Assembly: GCA_013416445.1 (NCBI GenBank)
Contig: JACCER010000004.1
Location: 124,001-188,000, forward strand
Reading direction: 5' to 3'
Origin: Alcaligenaceae bacterium
GTDB lineage: Bacteria > Pseudomonadota > Gammaproteobacteria > Burkholderiales > Burkholderiaceae_B
DNA: 64,000 nt
This document shows positions 1 through 7,582 of this stretch, piece by piece. Position 1 is the first letter of the stretch; every line of letters begins with the position of its first letter. The notes under the pieces are model-generated. The model saw only the letters and a list, made by a program, of their open reading frames with translations, did not search any database and had not been told where the DNA came from. Made by a program: the position numbers and the translations under genes.

Positions 1-177
1 GGGTCTTTTTTCTTTTCTGTTTTATTTATAATTGATTTTAGCCAATTGTCAAATAGCATTGACAATTGATTTGTTTTCTTCTTCCATTTCCAATTGACGA
101 ATTTTCTTCAAGTAGACCGAATCTAATAAGGAAGCCAGCTATAAGCTGGTTTTCTTATTAGGTTTGGAATGGGCTTA

Positions 178-196
178 TTAAGGGCAAGGCCCTTAA
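178..196 (-). terminator. Hairpin at the end of the relaxase gene
   Basis: An 8-bp perfect inverted repeat (TTAAGGGC / GCCCTTAA, 3-nt loop) overlaps the relaxase stop codon. There is no long T run on the minus strand, so it may be a weak terminator or a mRNA-stabilising hairpin. The same TAAGGGC core recurs in the oriT-like palindrome at 1807-1823, so it could also be a relaxosome-related site. Confidence 0.4.
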
Positions 197-1425
197 TGAA
201 GTTTTGGCATTGTAGCTTCATAGCTTCTATCTAACTTCAATTTATTATCTGCATGTTCTCTTTCCACTAATGCTTTTGCAATGGCTACAGCTTTTTGTGC
301 TTTTGCTGTTTCAGTGGGTGTACGTGCGTTGGCTAATTCTGCTAAGGCATCACTCAACCTTTCCTTTGCTGAACTTCTCATTACCGGCGAAGCATTACTG
401 GTTAATTGATTTTTATTTGTTGATTGGGAATGTTGCTCAAACTCAATCTTGCCGTCAGATACTTTTGGGTTCGATATGGGTGAGGGTCTGTTATCTACTT
501 TCACTATGGGTAATGGTTTGTACCCTAAAGGATTATCACTCACCTGATAGCGTTTTGAGTTAAAAGAAACACGCTTTGACATTTCTTCGCGATATGTTTT
601 CAAAGTGGCTTTTCTACAATATGTTTTAGTTTTGCTTTTTTCTTTGAATAGGTCGATGATGTCCTGATAGTCTTTGCCCTCGTTATGAGCATAGATCCCA
701 CCTCGGAACCTCATATTTCTACCATTGTCATTCTTAATGCTTATATAGTCATCACCAATTCTGGAAAGAGTGTGCCCACTACTTTTTAGGATATCGATTA
801 GTTCTTCTCTGTTCTTTACCTCTCCACTTTTAACCATCTCCCTCATCGCTTTATCAAGTTCCAATTTTGTGTTTAAGTTTTCAAAATTGTGCCTGCCTGA
901 TCTGATTGCTTTTCTTTCTGCATCTGTGTATTTGGTTTTGAGAATGGCTTTTTCTTCTATCTGCTCAAAACCATATTCTTCATTTTTTAAAGCAACAAAA
1001 CTATTAGCCAATTTTTCATGACCAGGTGGAAATGGGTTGAAGTGTTTGTGCTTGCCATTTTCCATTATGGCAACACGATTGATCACAAAGTGAATTTCCA
1101 AATTACCTTTATCGTAATGCTCTACAAAAAAGGAGTTCACTTTTTCTTTCATTTCTGAACCGATGAAAGTCTCCTCAAAATCGTCTAATAATTTTTCTTT
1201 TTGTTCTGGTGTTAATGTTTCATTATCCCTAAAAGAAATAACACCTGAAACGATTTGATGGGCATACTTTTTTGTTAAACCATCGAGGTCTTTTGTGTAT
1301 TGTGCATCACCTCTTAAAATCTCTGGCTTAACTTCACGCAAATTACCTTTATGATCTTTCTTTGAAAGAAAATAATTTACTGCTGACGTTGCACCTCCCT
1401 TGGTGGAAAAAATTTTAATTATCAT
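193..1425 (-). CDS. MOB-P/ColE1 MbeA-like relaxase
   Basis: A 410-residue relaxase, the enzyme that nicks oriT and leads single-stranded plasmid DNA into a recipient. Near residue 18 lies a Tyr-containing segment (AVNYFLSKKDH), the likely nucleophile. Near residues 103-117 lies a His...Glu-x-His segment (H, then E seven and H nine residues later), similar to the H-E-N metal motif of MbeA-type relaxases. The C-terminal third is Ser/Asn/Lys-rich and low complexity. I chose the start at 1425 because AAGGAG lies 5 nt upstream; the longer reading from 1431 lacks that spacing. It overlaps mobC by 11 bp, so the two are translated together. Base composition is strongly AT-rich compared with genes beyond 3 kb, which argues for recent acquisition from a small mobilisable plasmid. 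Family assignment is confident; the exact MOB subclass is not. Confidence 0.8.
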   Translation of the reverse strand: MIIKIFSTKGGATSAVNYFLSKKDHKGNLREVKPEILRGDAQYTKDLDGLTKKYAHQIVSGVISFRDNETLTPEQKEKLLDDFEETFIGSEMKEKVNSFFVEHYDKGNLEIHFVINRVAIMENGKHKHFNPFPPGHEKLANSFVALKNEEYGFEQIEEKAILKTKYTDAERKAIRSGRHNFENLNTKLELDKAMREMVKSGEVKNREELIDILKSSGHTLSRIGDDYISIKNDNGRNMRFRGGIYAHNEGKDYQDIIDLFKEKSKTKTYCRKATLKTYREEMSKRVSFNSKRYQVSDNPLGYKPLPIVKVDNRPSPISNPKVSDGKIEFEQHSQSTNKNQLTSNASPVMRSSAKERLSDALAELANARTPTETAKAQKAVAIAKALVEREHADNKLKLDRSYEATMPKLH

Positions 1426-1729
1426 AACCACTCCTTAAAGTTTTTAGAATGGCTTGCTGGATACTTTTTATCTCTTGAATTTCTTTCAGGATTTGCTCAT
1501 CGACTTTCCTGTTTGTATTAGATCGCTTTGCTATCTGATTAAGATTCGTTCCCTGCTTTTTTAACTCTGCTGAAATGACATAGTAAAGATTTATGTAGGG
1601 GTAATCTTTATCAATAGCCATTCTAAAAACGTCACTTGCATTTAAGCCAAGTTCATTTTTTAGCTTGGTTAATTTATTGTCTTGTTCCTCTGAAACCCAG
1701 AGATGTTTTTTCTTATTATGATTCCTCAT
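1415..1729 (-). CDS. mobC: MobC-like relaxosome accessory protein
   Basis: A 104-residue basic protein. An N-terminal ribbon-helix-helix-like stretch is followed by the typical MobC signature around residues 55-70 (ELKKQGTNLNQIAKRSN). A helical tail rich in Lys, Gln and Ile comes last. MobC proteins bind oriT next to the nick site and help the relaxase open the strands. A purine-rich GAGAGGAAGAA precedes the ATG. It is the first gene of a two-gene mob operon with the relaxase. The oriT-like inverted repeats at 1763-1873 lie just upstream, the usual layout for mobilisable plasmids. Confidence 0.8.
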   Translation of the reverse strand: MRNHNKKKHLWVSEEQDNKLTKLKNELGLNASDVFRMAIDKDYPYINLYYVISAELKKQGTNLNQIAKRSNTNRKVDEQILKEIQEIKSIQQAILKTLRSGYDN

Positions 1730-1762
1730 TTCTTCCTCTCTAATTATTTTTTTAGAAGAAGG

Positions 1763-1873
1763 TAAGCAAGGTTTTTCAGGGGGTTTGGGGCTCGCCCCAT
1801 ATGGGTTAAGGGCTTAGCCCTTACAAGGCTCCGTTATACCCCGAAGTGGGTATATAAGGAGTGACCTTGCTTA
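1763..1873. other. Candidate oriT with nested inverted repeats
   Basis: The space upstream of mobC holds three inverted repeats. The outer one is a perfect 10-bp pair (TAAGCAAGGT at 1763-1772, ACCTTGCTTA at 1864-1873). Inside it are TAAGGGCT-T-AGCCCTTA at 1807-1823 (8 bp, perfect) and GGGGC-TC-GCCCC near 1787-1798. The GC-rich block sits in otherwise very AT-rich DNA. Position beside mobC/relaxase and nested dyads are typical of an oriT. The nick site cannot be named from sequence alone. Confidence 0.55.
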
Positions 1874-2044
1874 GATTCTTATTTTAATCATAATTGATAG
1901 ATTTTGAATGTCAACAAACCTATAAGAGTAACGGGGGTCTAAAAATAAAAAATTAGAAAAATCTCAATTACCTAGAAAACTACATATTGACGTTTTAAAT
2001 GTATCTGCTAATGTATTCTTATACAATTACAAAAAGGAGATATT

Positions 2045-2536
2045 ATGAACAAAAAAATTGATATGCTGGACAGTGTAAGAGAGAAGATTTTAAACGGTCA
2101 AAAAAACAGCGTTAATAACGTTTTAAAAGATTACAGAGAAGAAATCGTTGCAATACACAAATCGGGGTTAACGTGGCAGGAAACAGCGGATCATATCAAT
2201 ACGTCTTTAAGATTGAAAAGGCAACAGCAATTAAACGCACGATCAATAGCGCACTTGGTTAAACAATGGTACGCCCTAGATGTTATCAATCAAGAAGTTG
2301 TTGATGAGATCGTTAAAGACTTAAAGCCTGATACAAATAAAAATACAACTTTAACTTCAATCGAAACGTACAAAAGCATAGAAGAATTTACTGCTGATGT
2401 TGTCAAATCACCTGACCAAAGATTTCACGATAAAGTTAAAATCGCGCAAGCGTTTAATTCTTCAAAAGGCAAACCAAAAAAAGAAATGCTTAACACATTA
2501 CGTGACATTGTTTTGAAGTCAATGGGAAATGTTTAA
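2045..2536 (+). CDS. Unknown AT-rich plasmid-like protein
   Basis: A 163-residue protein that I do not recognise. Residues about 35-75 look like a helix-turn-helix (TWQETADHIN followed by NARSIAHLVKQW), so DNA binding is possible. The rest is Lys/Glu-rich and probably helical. An AAGGAG ribosome site lies 4-8 nt before the ATG. A plausible promoter (TTGACG at 1987, TAATGT at 2009, spacer 16) precedes it. It is divergent from the mob operon and shares its AT-rich composition, so it probably belongs to the same element and might be a relaxosome or copy-control protein. That role is inference only. Confidence 0.6.
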   Translation: MNKKIDMLDSVREKILNGQKNSVNNVLKDYREEIVAIHKSGLTWQETADHINTSLRLKRQQQLNARSIAHLVKQWYALDVINQEVVDEIVKDLKPDTNKNTTLTSIETYKSIEEFTADVVKSPDQRFHDKVKIAQAFNSSKGKPKKEMLNTLRDIVLKSMGNV

Positions 2537-2729
2537 TCTCGTCGCTGGTTATCCTTCGGAAGAGTAAAAGGGGACGGTGCCCCTTACCCTAACGGGTTAA
2601 CGTTGCTGTGATAGGCTTTTGTTTTGGTGGTGAACGTGGTACCTTAGTGTGTCAGTATTTTTTGTCAATCCGACTCGCACCGAGGCTAAGGTGTTGATGG
2701 CAAAGAGATTTTATTTTTTTGGTGAAATC

Positions 2730-2747
2730 TCAGGGATGCGCCACCAA
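2730..2747 (+). repeat. 18-bp direct repeat, left copy (att-like core)
   Basis: TCAGGGATGCGCCACCAA occurs here and again at 5781-5798, both followed by GAATA after 0-1 nt and then by a hairpin terminator. The sequence ends in CCACCA like a mature tRNA 3' end, a frequent integrase target, but no tRNA body is visible upstream. It marks the left edge of a 3051-bp repeat-flanked segment. Confidence 0.6.
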
Positions 2748-2754
2748 GAATATC

Positions 2755-2784
2755 AAGGGCTTACGTGAAAACGTAGGCCCTTTT
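2755..2784 (+). terminator. Rho-independent terminator after left att-like repeat
   Basis: A 12-bp stem (AAGGGCTTACGT with ACGTAGGCCCTT, one G-T pair) closed by a GAAA tetraloop and followed by TTTT. It sits immediately after the 18-bp repeat, as expected if the repeat was once the end of a tRNA or other stable RNA gene. Confidence 0.7.
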
Positions 2785-2845
2785 GCTTTGCTCGTTAAAG
2801 CCGTTTATTAGACAGTGTCTAATATCCAGTACTTTAAATCGCATC

Positions 2846-2872
2846 AGCCCACCCTAACCGGTGGGCTTTTTT
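2846..2872 (+). terminator. Rho-independent terminator
   Basis: Perfect 8-bp stem AGCCCACC / GGTGGGCT with a 6-nt loop and a T6 tail. It has no obvious gene upstream in this window; it may be a leftover of the displaced host locus. Confidence 0.75.
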
Positions 2873-2998
2873 GTGCCTGCTATTTGCACAACCGCCCCAC
2901 GGTCAGATTATTTTCCAGCACTTGACGCTTGATCGGCGTAGACTTAGCTTGTTCATTCGGCGTCACGCTGCATTCCCATGATTGCCTAGGAGAGCGTA

Positions 2999-3403
2999 AT
3001 GCTCAAAACGTATCTTGGTAGCTGTCACTGCGGAGCCATTCGGTTTGAAGCCGATATTGATCTCAACTTGGGCACAAATAAATGCAACTGTTCGATTTGC
3101 ACGAAAACACGGAACTGGAATGCGATTATCAAGCCCAGCGCCTTCCGACTACTGTCTGGTGATAGCGACCTGAGCGACTACCAATTCAAGCATAAGGTTG
3201 GTCACCATCTATTTTGCAAGCATTGTGGTGTACGCTCATTCGCGCGTGGGTATGTAGAGGAAATCGGCGGCGACTATATTGCAGTTCAACTAGCGGCCCT
3301 CGACAGCGCCGATCCGATAGAGTTCATGGATGCGCCAATTCGATTCGCTGACGGTCGTAATAACAACTGGAGCGCCTCACCAGCCGAAACAAGCCATCTG
3401 TGA
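2999..3403 (+). CDS. GFA-family (CENP-V/formaldehyde-activating-like) zinc protein
   Basis: A 134-residue protein of the Gfa/CENP-V fold. The N-terminal [12 protein letters not shown] motif (residues 7-18), the CNCSIC motif (about 29-34) and the FCKHCG motif (about 72-77) supply the Cys ligands for two zinc ions. Family members bind glutathione or related thiols; the formaldehyde-activating activity named for the family is doubtful for most members, so a substrate should not be assumed. The length is normal. A GGAGAG ribosome site precedes the ATG. It lies alone between terminators and the hairpin at 3460, inside the repeat-flanked segment 2730-5798. Confidence 0.85.
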   Translation: MLKTYLGSCHCGAIRFEADIDLNLGTNKCNCSICTKTRNWNAIIKPSAFRLLSGDSDLSDYQFKHKVGHHLFCKHCGVRSFARGYVEEIGGDYIAVQLAALDSADPIEFMDAPIRFADGRNNNWSASPAETSHL

Positions 3404-3459
3404 AGGCGCACCGCCCTAGATTGATCATCTGCACTGATCCGCGTACTTCCTATTGTGAT

Positions 3460-3487
3460 CCAGCGCCTGACGCCGAACCGGCGCTGG
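3460..3487 (+). terminator. GC hairpin downstream of the GFA gene
   Basis: Perfect 8-bp inverted repeat CCAGCGCC / GGCGCTGG with a 12-nt loop. There is no T tail, so termination is uncertain. Confidence 0.3.
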
Positions 3488-3536
3488 CGTTTCGCGCACC
3501 TGGATCTCAGTCGTAATTCGCGGGCAAACCCCTTTA

Positions 3537-3902
3537 ATGAATACCTTCCCCTCGTTAAGGCTAGCGAGAAAGTATCCGGTTCGCTACATACTGTGCACTG
3601 TAGCTCTCACAGAGCTCGAAAAATTGCCGCGCTCATTGAGGCCATACGTCGTCCCCGACCCGCTATGTTTCTCAAGTCCAGATATCTTTGGGATGCTTGC
3701 ATTCCGCTATAAAAATCTGGAAGACGCGGTCGCGCATTATGCAAGAAGCCGTCACGTGGGGCAGTGGCTTCTTATCGATAGTACGTATGAACGCCGTAAC
3801 ATCACTACACGTGATTACATATCGCTTGCCTGTGAGCCTACGGAAGGTCTCCAGGACAGCAAGCTAATGACAAGCATCACGCAATGGTTGAAAGCCCAGT
3901 AA
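3537..3902 (+). CDS. Hypothetical protein
   Basis: A 121-residue open frame that I do not recognise. It is soluble, with no membrane segment or signal peptide. A central stretch (FRYKNLEDAVAHYARSRHVGQW) and the C-terminal helix look protein-like, but no motif can be named. No good ribosome site precedes the ATG, and it is possible that the first 40 residues are not translated. It ends 17 nt before the convergent Fic gene. A truncated remnant is an equally good explanation. Confidence 0.35.
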   Translation: MNTFPSLRLARKYPVRYILCTVALTELEKLPRSLRPYVVPDPLCFSSPDIFGMLAFRYKNLEDAVAHYARSRHVGQWLLIDSTYERRNITTRDYISLACEPTEGLQDSKLMTSITQWLKAQ

Positions 3903-3919
3903 GCCGGGGCGAGGCCGCA

Positions 3920-5422
3920 TTAAGCCCCTTCTGCGTTGACCTCGGGGAACACCAGTCGGTAGTTTCGTAGGTCTTCTTCAAAGGCATTGCACCTCTTGAG
4001 CACCTCATAGAGGTCGGGCCGGGGCTGGGTGTAATCAAAGGCCACCGTCCAGGCATGGATACGAGTCATAGCTCGGATGTAGGGTGTCGCGTCGGCATGA
4101 TTCGATAGGCTCTTCAGCGGCAACAGATAGTCCTCGCGATAGACCGTCGGCACAATGATGCGCGACAGTCCAGCGGCGCTTAGTACGCTGTTCATGGCCA
4201 GTCGCGCTGTTCTGCCGTTGCCATCTTTGAAGGGGTGAACCTCGGAGACAACAAACATAGTCATCAGCGCACGGGCAAGGGGGTCCTCCAGCGCCCGAAT
4301 CCGCGCGAAGCCCTCCCTCAGAGTGCCCTGCACAAGCTCGTGGGCCACGAATAACGTCGCCCCGGCCTGATTGTTCTGGTTCTTCCACTCGCCTGGGTTC
4401 TTGTCCAACCTTGACTGCATCACCAGCGCGTTGACGCTCTTGAGCCAATGCGGGAAGTCGTCCGCCGTACTTGCCGGTTGGTCGCGCCAAGGGGCTTGCA
4501 TGGCGGCCTGGAAGGTACCCAGAATGTCGTGAGAGTCCTCCGTCCGGTTCGGTATAAGCTTGCCTTCAAACACGATTTCCTCGGCCTCGCTGACCAGGAA
4601 TGTGGTGCCTTCGATATAGTTCGAGAAGTAGGACTCAAAAAAAGCGAAGTTCTCGCGTGCGACTCCTGTTTCCGCTGTGGCGGTCGCCTCCGGCAAGGCC
4701 TGGGCTCGTAGGCCACTGAACAGGGTGTCGAACAGCACTAGACGGTCGAGGTCATAGGGACGGCCGGCGGCGCGTGCGAGCGCCTGCTTGCCGTGTAACT
4801 TTTTGCTCTCGTGGGTACCCAGCAAGGCGCCCATGATGCCATCCAGACGCTTGAACTCCTTTTCCCGGCCAATCTTGTTCGCTAACGTGCGGCAGGCATC
4901 CCTGAGTTGATTGAACCGATGCTCCCCCCGAATCGAAAGAAGTTTGTCGAGCTCGACCTCGAGCGTCTCCTGGGGAAGCACTCTTTCACTTACACCACGG
5001 CCAGTCGCCATGTTCTCCAACAACCAGCGGGATTGGCTGGCCAGGAAAAGGTTCTTGTAGGGCATGTCGCCATCGACCGCGCCGGGTCCCGGAATAACCT
5101 TGATGGTGAGTCCGGGCAGCTCAAGCGTTCGTGGTCGATTTCCGCGTGTTACATAGAGGCGTCCGTCAACGGGCTTCGCGTCATACCCGCTCCGATAGCT
5201 GAGGACGCCACCAGGCAGCAGGTGGCTAACGATGGTCAACCAATGGCGCAGCACAACCATTTCCGGGGGGCTGGCCAGGTTGCTGGTATAGACTCCCTGG
5301 TAGAGTTTGCGTAACTGCCCCGCGCTAGCTAACCGGAGAACTTTGCGGTCTGCTGCAGGGTCACCCTCACCAGTAAAGACAGTCTCTGGCAATGAAAGGT
5401 CGGTTTTCTGTTTGATTCCCAT
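3920..5422 (-). CDS. Fic-family AMP-transferase with AbiEi-like N-terminus
   Basis: A 500-residue protein. The first 200 residues resemble the winged-helix antitoxin-type N-terminus seen in AbiEi-like regulators (LRKLYQGVYTSNL, a hairpin region, then a basic helix set). From about residue 225 the Fic core begins. The autoinhibitory helix motif SNYIEG is near residue 267, and the catalytic HPFKDGNGRTAR loop near residue 395 keeps His, the anion-binding Gly-Asn-Gly and Arg. Such enzymes transfer AMP (or a related group) to a protein hydroxyl and are held in check by the Glu of the [S/T]xxxE[G/N] motif, here on the same chain (class II). The AbiEi-like part may bind its own promoter. A 25-codon relic of a paralogue lies at 11466-11540. 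No partner gene is needed or visible. Confidence 0.8.
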   Translation of the reverse strand: MGIKQKTDLSLPETVFTGEGDPAADRKVLRLASAGQLRKLYQGVYTSNLASPPEMVVLRHWLTIVSHLLPGGVLSYRSGYDAKPVDGRLYVTRGNRPRTLELPGLTIKVIPGPGAVDGDMPYKNLFLASQSRWLLENMATGRGVSERVLPQETLEVELDKLLSIRGEHRFNQLRDACRTLANKIGREKEFKRLDGIMGALLGTHESKKLHGKQALARAAGRPYDLDRLVLFDTLFSGLRAQALPEATATAETGVARENFAFFESYFSNYIEGTTFLVSEAEEIVFEGKLIPNRTEDSHDILGTFQAAMQAPWRDQPASTADDFPHWLKSVNALVMQSRLDKNPGEWKNQNNQAGATLFVAHELVQGTLREGFARIRALEDPLARALMTMFVVSEVHPFKDGNGRTARLAMNSVLSAAGLSRIIVPTVYREDYLLPLKSLSNHADATPYIRAMTRIHAWTVAFDYTQPRPDLYEVLKRCNAFEEDLRNYRLVFPEVNAEGA

Positions 5423-5687
5423 GTCACACTCAACATACCTGTCTGAAAACCCTCTTATTGTCTCACTGTTTGTCTGAAAAATGTATTAATCAACAGATAT
5501 AAGGTTTGTCGGCTGCTAGGTCGATTCAGCATAAACCGCTGGCCAAATTGTCTTAAAAACGTATGATTCAATCAATGCTTGTCGGATTTATGTCTTATTC
5601 TTCTTAAAAATGTTCATTTCGTCTATTTTTTAGCCCCCATCAATACATCACATAGAGGCTAAGTTTCGTAATCGAAATTGGTTGGAG
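5423..5687. other. AT-rich intergenic region upstream of the Fic gene
   Basis: No open frame is visible. The stretch is AT-rich and must contain the Fic promoter; TTGTCTG/CTGAAAA-type repeats around 5437-5480 (TGTCTGAAAA twice, at about 5441 and 5470) could be operator half-sites for the AbiEi-like N-terminus. Confidence 0.35.
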
Positions 5688-5709
5688 CTGGTACACCACA
5701 CTGGTACAC
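5688..5709 (+). repeat. Integrase arm-type repeat pair, left
   Basis: Two copies of CTGGTACAC at 5688 and 5701, exactly 13 bp apart. An identical pair with the same 13-bp offset lies at 5940/5953 on the other side of the att-like core. Paired short direct repeats flanking a core are how tyrosine integrase arm sites look. Confidence 0.5.
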
Positions 5710-5780
5710 TAGCCCTCAAGCAGCCTGTAATCCATTGAAATAAAACTGATTTTTACTATTTTTAGCGAATACACTAAGAA

Positions 5781-5798
5781 TCAGGGATGCGCCACCAA
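5781..5798 (+). repeat. 18-bp direct repeat, right copy (att-like core)
   Basis: Identical to 2730-2747 over 18 bp. Here it reads GAATCAGGG...CCACCA, which fits the T-arm and acceptor end of a tRNA slightly better than the left copy. It is flanked on both sides by CTGGTACAC pairs and followed by a terminator, then by an integrase remnant at 6018. Confidence 0.6.
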
Positions 5799-5806
5799 AG
5801 AATACA

Positions 5807-5844
5807 AGCTGCCCCGAGACCGCAAGGTTCGGGGCAGTTTTTTT
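5807..5844 (+). terminator. Rho-independent terminator after right att-like repeat
   Basis: Stem CTGCCCCGA / TCGGGGCAG with an 11-nt loop, followed by T7. Same placement relative to the 18-bp repeat as the hairpin at 2755, although the stem sequence is different. Confidence 0.8.
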
Positions 5845-5939
5845 GTCCTCAGAAATGATAACCTATTGATTTCGCTGGGTATTTTTATTTAAAGTCAGTG
5901 ACATTTTAAATAAAAGCGACAGATTGCTAGACGAAGTAG

Positions 5940-5961
5940 CTGGTACACGGGGCTGGTACAC
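5940..5961 (+). repeat. Integrase arm-type repeat pair, right
   Basis: Two copies of CTGGTACAC at 5940 and 5953, 13 bp apart, mirroring the pair at 5688/5701 in spacing. They lie between the att-like core and the integrase gene start. Confidence 0.5.
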
Positions 5962-6017
5962 ACCTCCCCATTGCAACCGGCGACGCCCTATGTTTAGTTA
6001 CCAAGGAAAAATCCATC

Positions 6018-6383
6018 ATGTCGCTACAAACCCCTTACCTCTTTCCCCATCCTGAATCGGACATGCTCTGGTTTCGTCGGCGCGTTCCCGGCCACTTACA
6101 CTCAGTCGTTGGTCGCAGCGAAATCAAAATTTCGCTCCAAACCGCTGTCGTCAAACAGGCCGTTCAGCGCTGCCGTATGACAGCAAATGTTGTCGACAAA
6201 CTGTTCGATGAAGCACAAACCCGACACGACGCCACACACTCGGCCACCGTCTCGGCACAACTGAAAATGTTGCAAAACGAGTTCTGCGACCCTGACGCCT
6301 TCACGAACCCGCTAGAGCGCTGTATAGCTGGAAAGCGCCATCCTTCCTTTCAAAAACAGCCCGTACCAACTGACGCTGATTGA
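6018..6383 (+). pseudogene. Truncated DUF6538-type tyrosine integrase
   Basis: A 121-codon frame whose first 70 residues match the N-terminal DUF6538 domain of phage/island integrases: YLFPHPESDMLWFRRRVPG, then a GRSEIKISLQT segment and a helical region. Full integrases of this type exceed 400 residues. The core-binding domain and the catalytic Arg-His-Arg-Tyr part are absent: after about residue 95 the frame runs into unrelated sequence and stops. The ATG follows AAGGAAAAATCC. It probably served the att-like core at 5781 and is now inactive, which would fix the neighbouring segment in place. Confidence 0.75.
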
Positions 6384-6487
6384 GCGTCACGCCTGATCCT
6401 CACAGGTTTTTTTTTTGCGCCTGGCGCTAACGTAGCTCTATGACGCCGCCCTTCCCTTGCGCAGATCAGTCCCTCGCGGAACTTTCT

Positions 6488-6919
6488 TCAATGCGCCTGA
6501 CCGGCAGGCTCAACAAACAGATCTGCGCTGACGTTGAACCGTCCGACCAGAGCGGCAATCTGGCGAGCGTTTAGCATTCGGCGCCCAGAAAGGATTTCAG
6601 ACACCACGCCTTGGCTTCCAACTTCTGGCAAATCGGCCTGCGACAGCCCGTGCTGCTCCATAAGAAAGCGCAGCATTTCACGCGGAGGCACTGCCGGCAG
6701 GGGATGGTGCTTATCATCATAGTCAGCGATCAGGCCACTGACCAGCCCGAACAGATCAGACAGCTCAGCGCTCTCGCCTGCCAGCCCGCTGTCAATTAGC
6801 GTGTCGGCCAACGCGACCATGCGGTCGTAACCCGCCTGATCATGAATAGGCCCAATTCCAGTCACCCCTTGCAGGGTGGCCCAACTGGTTCGTATATCGT
6901 TCAGGTTCATTTTTTCCAA
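6488..6919 (-). CDS. higA: HigA-type antitoxin
   Basis: A 143-residue protein. The N-terminal half is an acidic helical region. The C-terminal half carries an XRE helix-turn-helix (MEQHGLSQADLPEVGSQGVVSEILSGRR, about residues 88-115) typical of HigA/YgjM. HigA neutralises HigB and represses the operon. Its start overlaps the higB stop by 13 bp, so toxin comes first, the usual order for higBA. A start at residue 4 (MNLNDIR) is also possible. Both genes look intact. Confidence 0.85.
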   Translation of the reverse strand: MEKMNLNDIRTSWATLQGVTGIGPIHDQAGYDRMVALADTLIDSGLAGESAELSDLFGLVSGLIADYDDKHHPLPAVPPREMLRFLMEQHGLSQADLPEVGSQGVVSEILSGRRMLNARQIAALVGRFNVSADLFVEPAGQAH

Positions 6920-7194
6920 GCTCCTTTATCGTATTCAGCATGCGTCAGTACATGCTTGGTGTAAGCCATTTGGTGCGTCGGATGCAGGAATGCAATCAAA
7001 CGGTATTTATTTCCACCGATGTTAAATACATACAAGCCCCCTACCCTATCCACGCTCCCGAACTGCTGAGGCAGAGAGGCGAAGTCGCCGAAAACATGGG
7101 ATTCCATCGCCTTGCGCCACGCCTGTAGCGGCCCACCAGCATCTGGATGCGCAGCAGCGAAATCAACTAAACGACGGTTTGTGATGACTCTCAC
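6907..7194 (-). CDS. higB: HigB-type mRNA interferase toxin
   Basis: A 95-residue RelE-fold toxin of the HigB family (PF09907 type). The conserved pieces are RRLVDFAAAHPDAGGPLQAWRK in the N-terminus, GGLYVFNIGGNKYRLIA in the middle, and the C-terminal THAEYDKG with the catalytic His/Tyr region. HigB cuts mRNA on the ribosome. It is the first gene of the higBA operon. An AT-rich promoter with a TCTCAAATTGAGA palindrome lies at about 7205-7217, a likely HigA operator. An eroded homologue lies at 8427-8645. Confidence 0.85.
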   Translation of the reverse strand: MRVITNRRLVDFAAAHPDAGGPLQAWRKAMESHVFGDFASLPQQFGSVDRVGGLYVFNIGGNKYRLIAFLHPTHQMAYTKHVLTHAEYDKGAWKK

Positions 7195-7204
7195 GGGATG
7201 ATTA

Positions 7205-7217
7205 TCTCAAATTGAGA
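7205..7217. promoter_or_regulatory. Palindromic operator candidate of higBA
   Basis: TCTCAAATTGAGA is a short dyad just upstream of the higB start (which reads leftwards from 7194). A palindrome over the promoter of a type II toxin-antitoxin operon is the normal place for HigA binding. Confidence 0.45.
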
Positions 7218-7582
7218 TATGAAACGCAATGTCTATTTGTTCTTGCCCCTCACGGGGCTCTTCCGTGGGTGGTTACCAATGGAATGCTTTATCGGCGCCG
7301 GGGCGACCCAAACAGTTTTCGCCAAAGGCAGCCAGGGTTGAAGATGCGGCAAGCAGTACAGCGGCAGCCAAATACCCGCACCTTCGCGCCGACGAGATCG
7401 CCATAGAAACAGCGCTGCGGCTGGCGGTAGCGCTGAAAATGGAAATCTACACGCTGACGACTGCGGCATGTCTGTTTGTGCATCGTAGCTATTCGAGGGT
7501 GGATTTAACTACGAGATCGAGCTTCACGAGAAAGACGCCTGCGCCGCTGCCCGCCGCGCAAAAACTAGAGCTCCCACTCACG
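7218..7582. other. No convincing gene
   Basis: Open frames exist on both strands, but none has a recognisable domain, a good ribosome site or natural-looking composition. The plus-strand frame ending at 7594 has a short protein-like stretch (ETALRLAVALKMEIYTLTTA) that might be a gene relic. Confidence 0.3.

Noticed and set aside
1-2540. A plasmid replication origin with iterons
   Set aside because: No direct-repeat array, rep gene or DnaA boxes are visible; only mobilisation functions are present.
2680-2750. A complete tRNA gene ending in CCACCA before 2747 (and before 5798)
   Set aside because: No cloverleaf can be folded upstream of either copy: acceptor 5' strand, D-arm and anticodon arm are not found. 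Only the 3' end resembles a tRNA.
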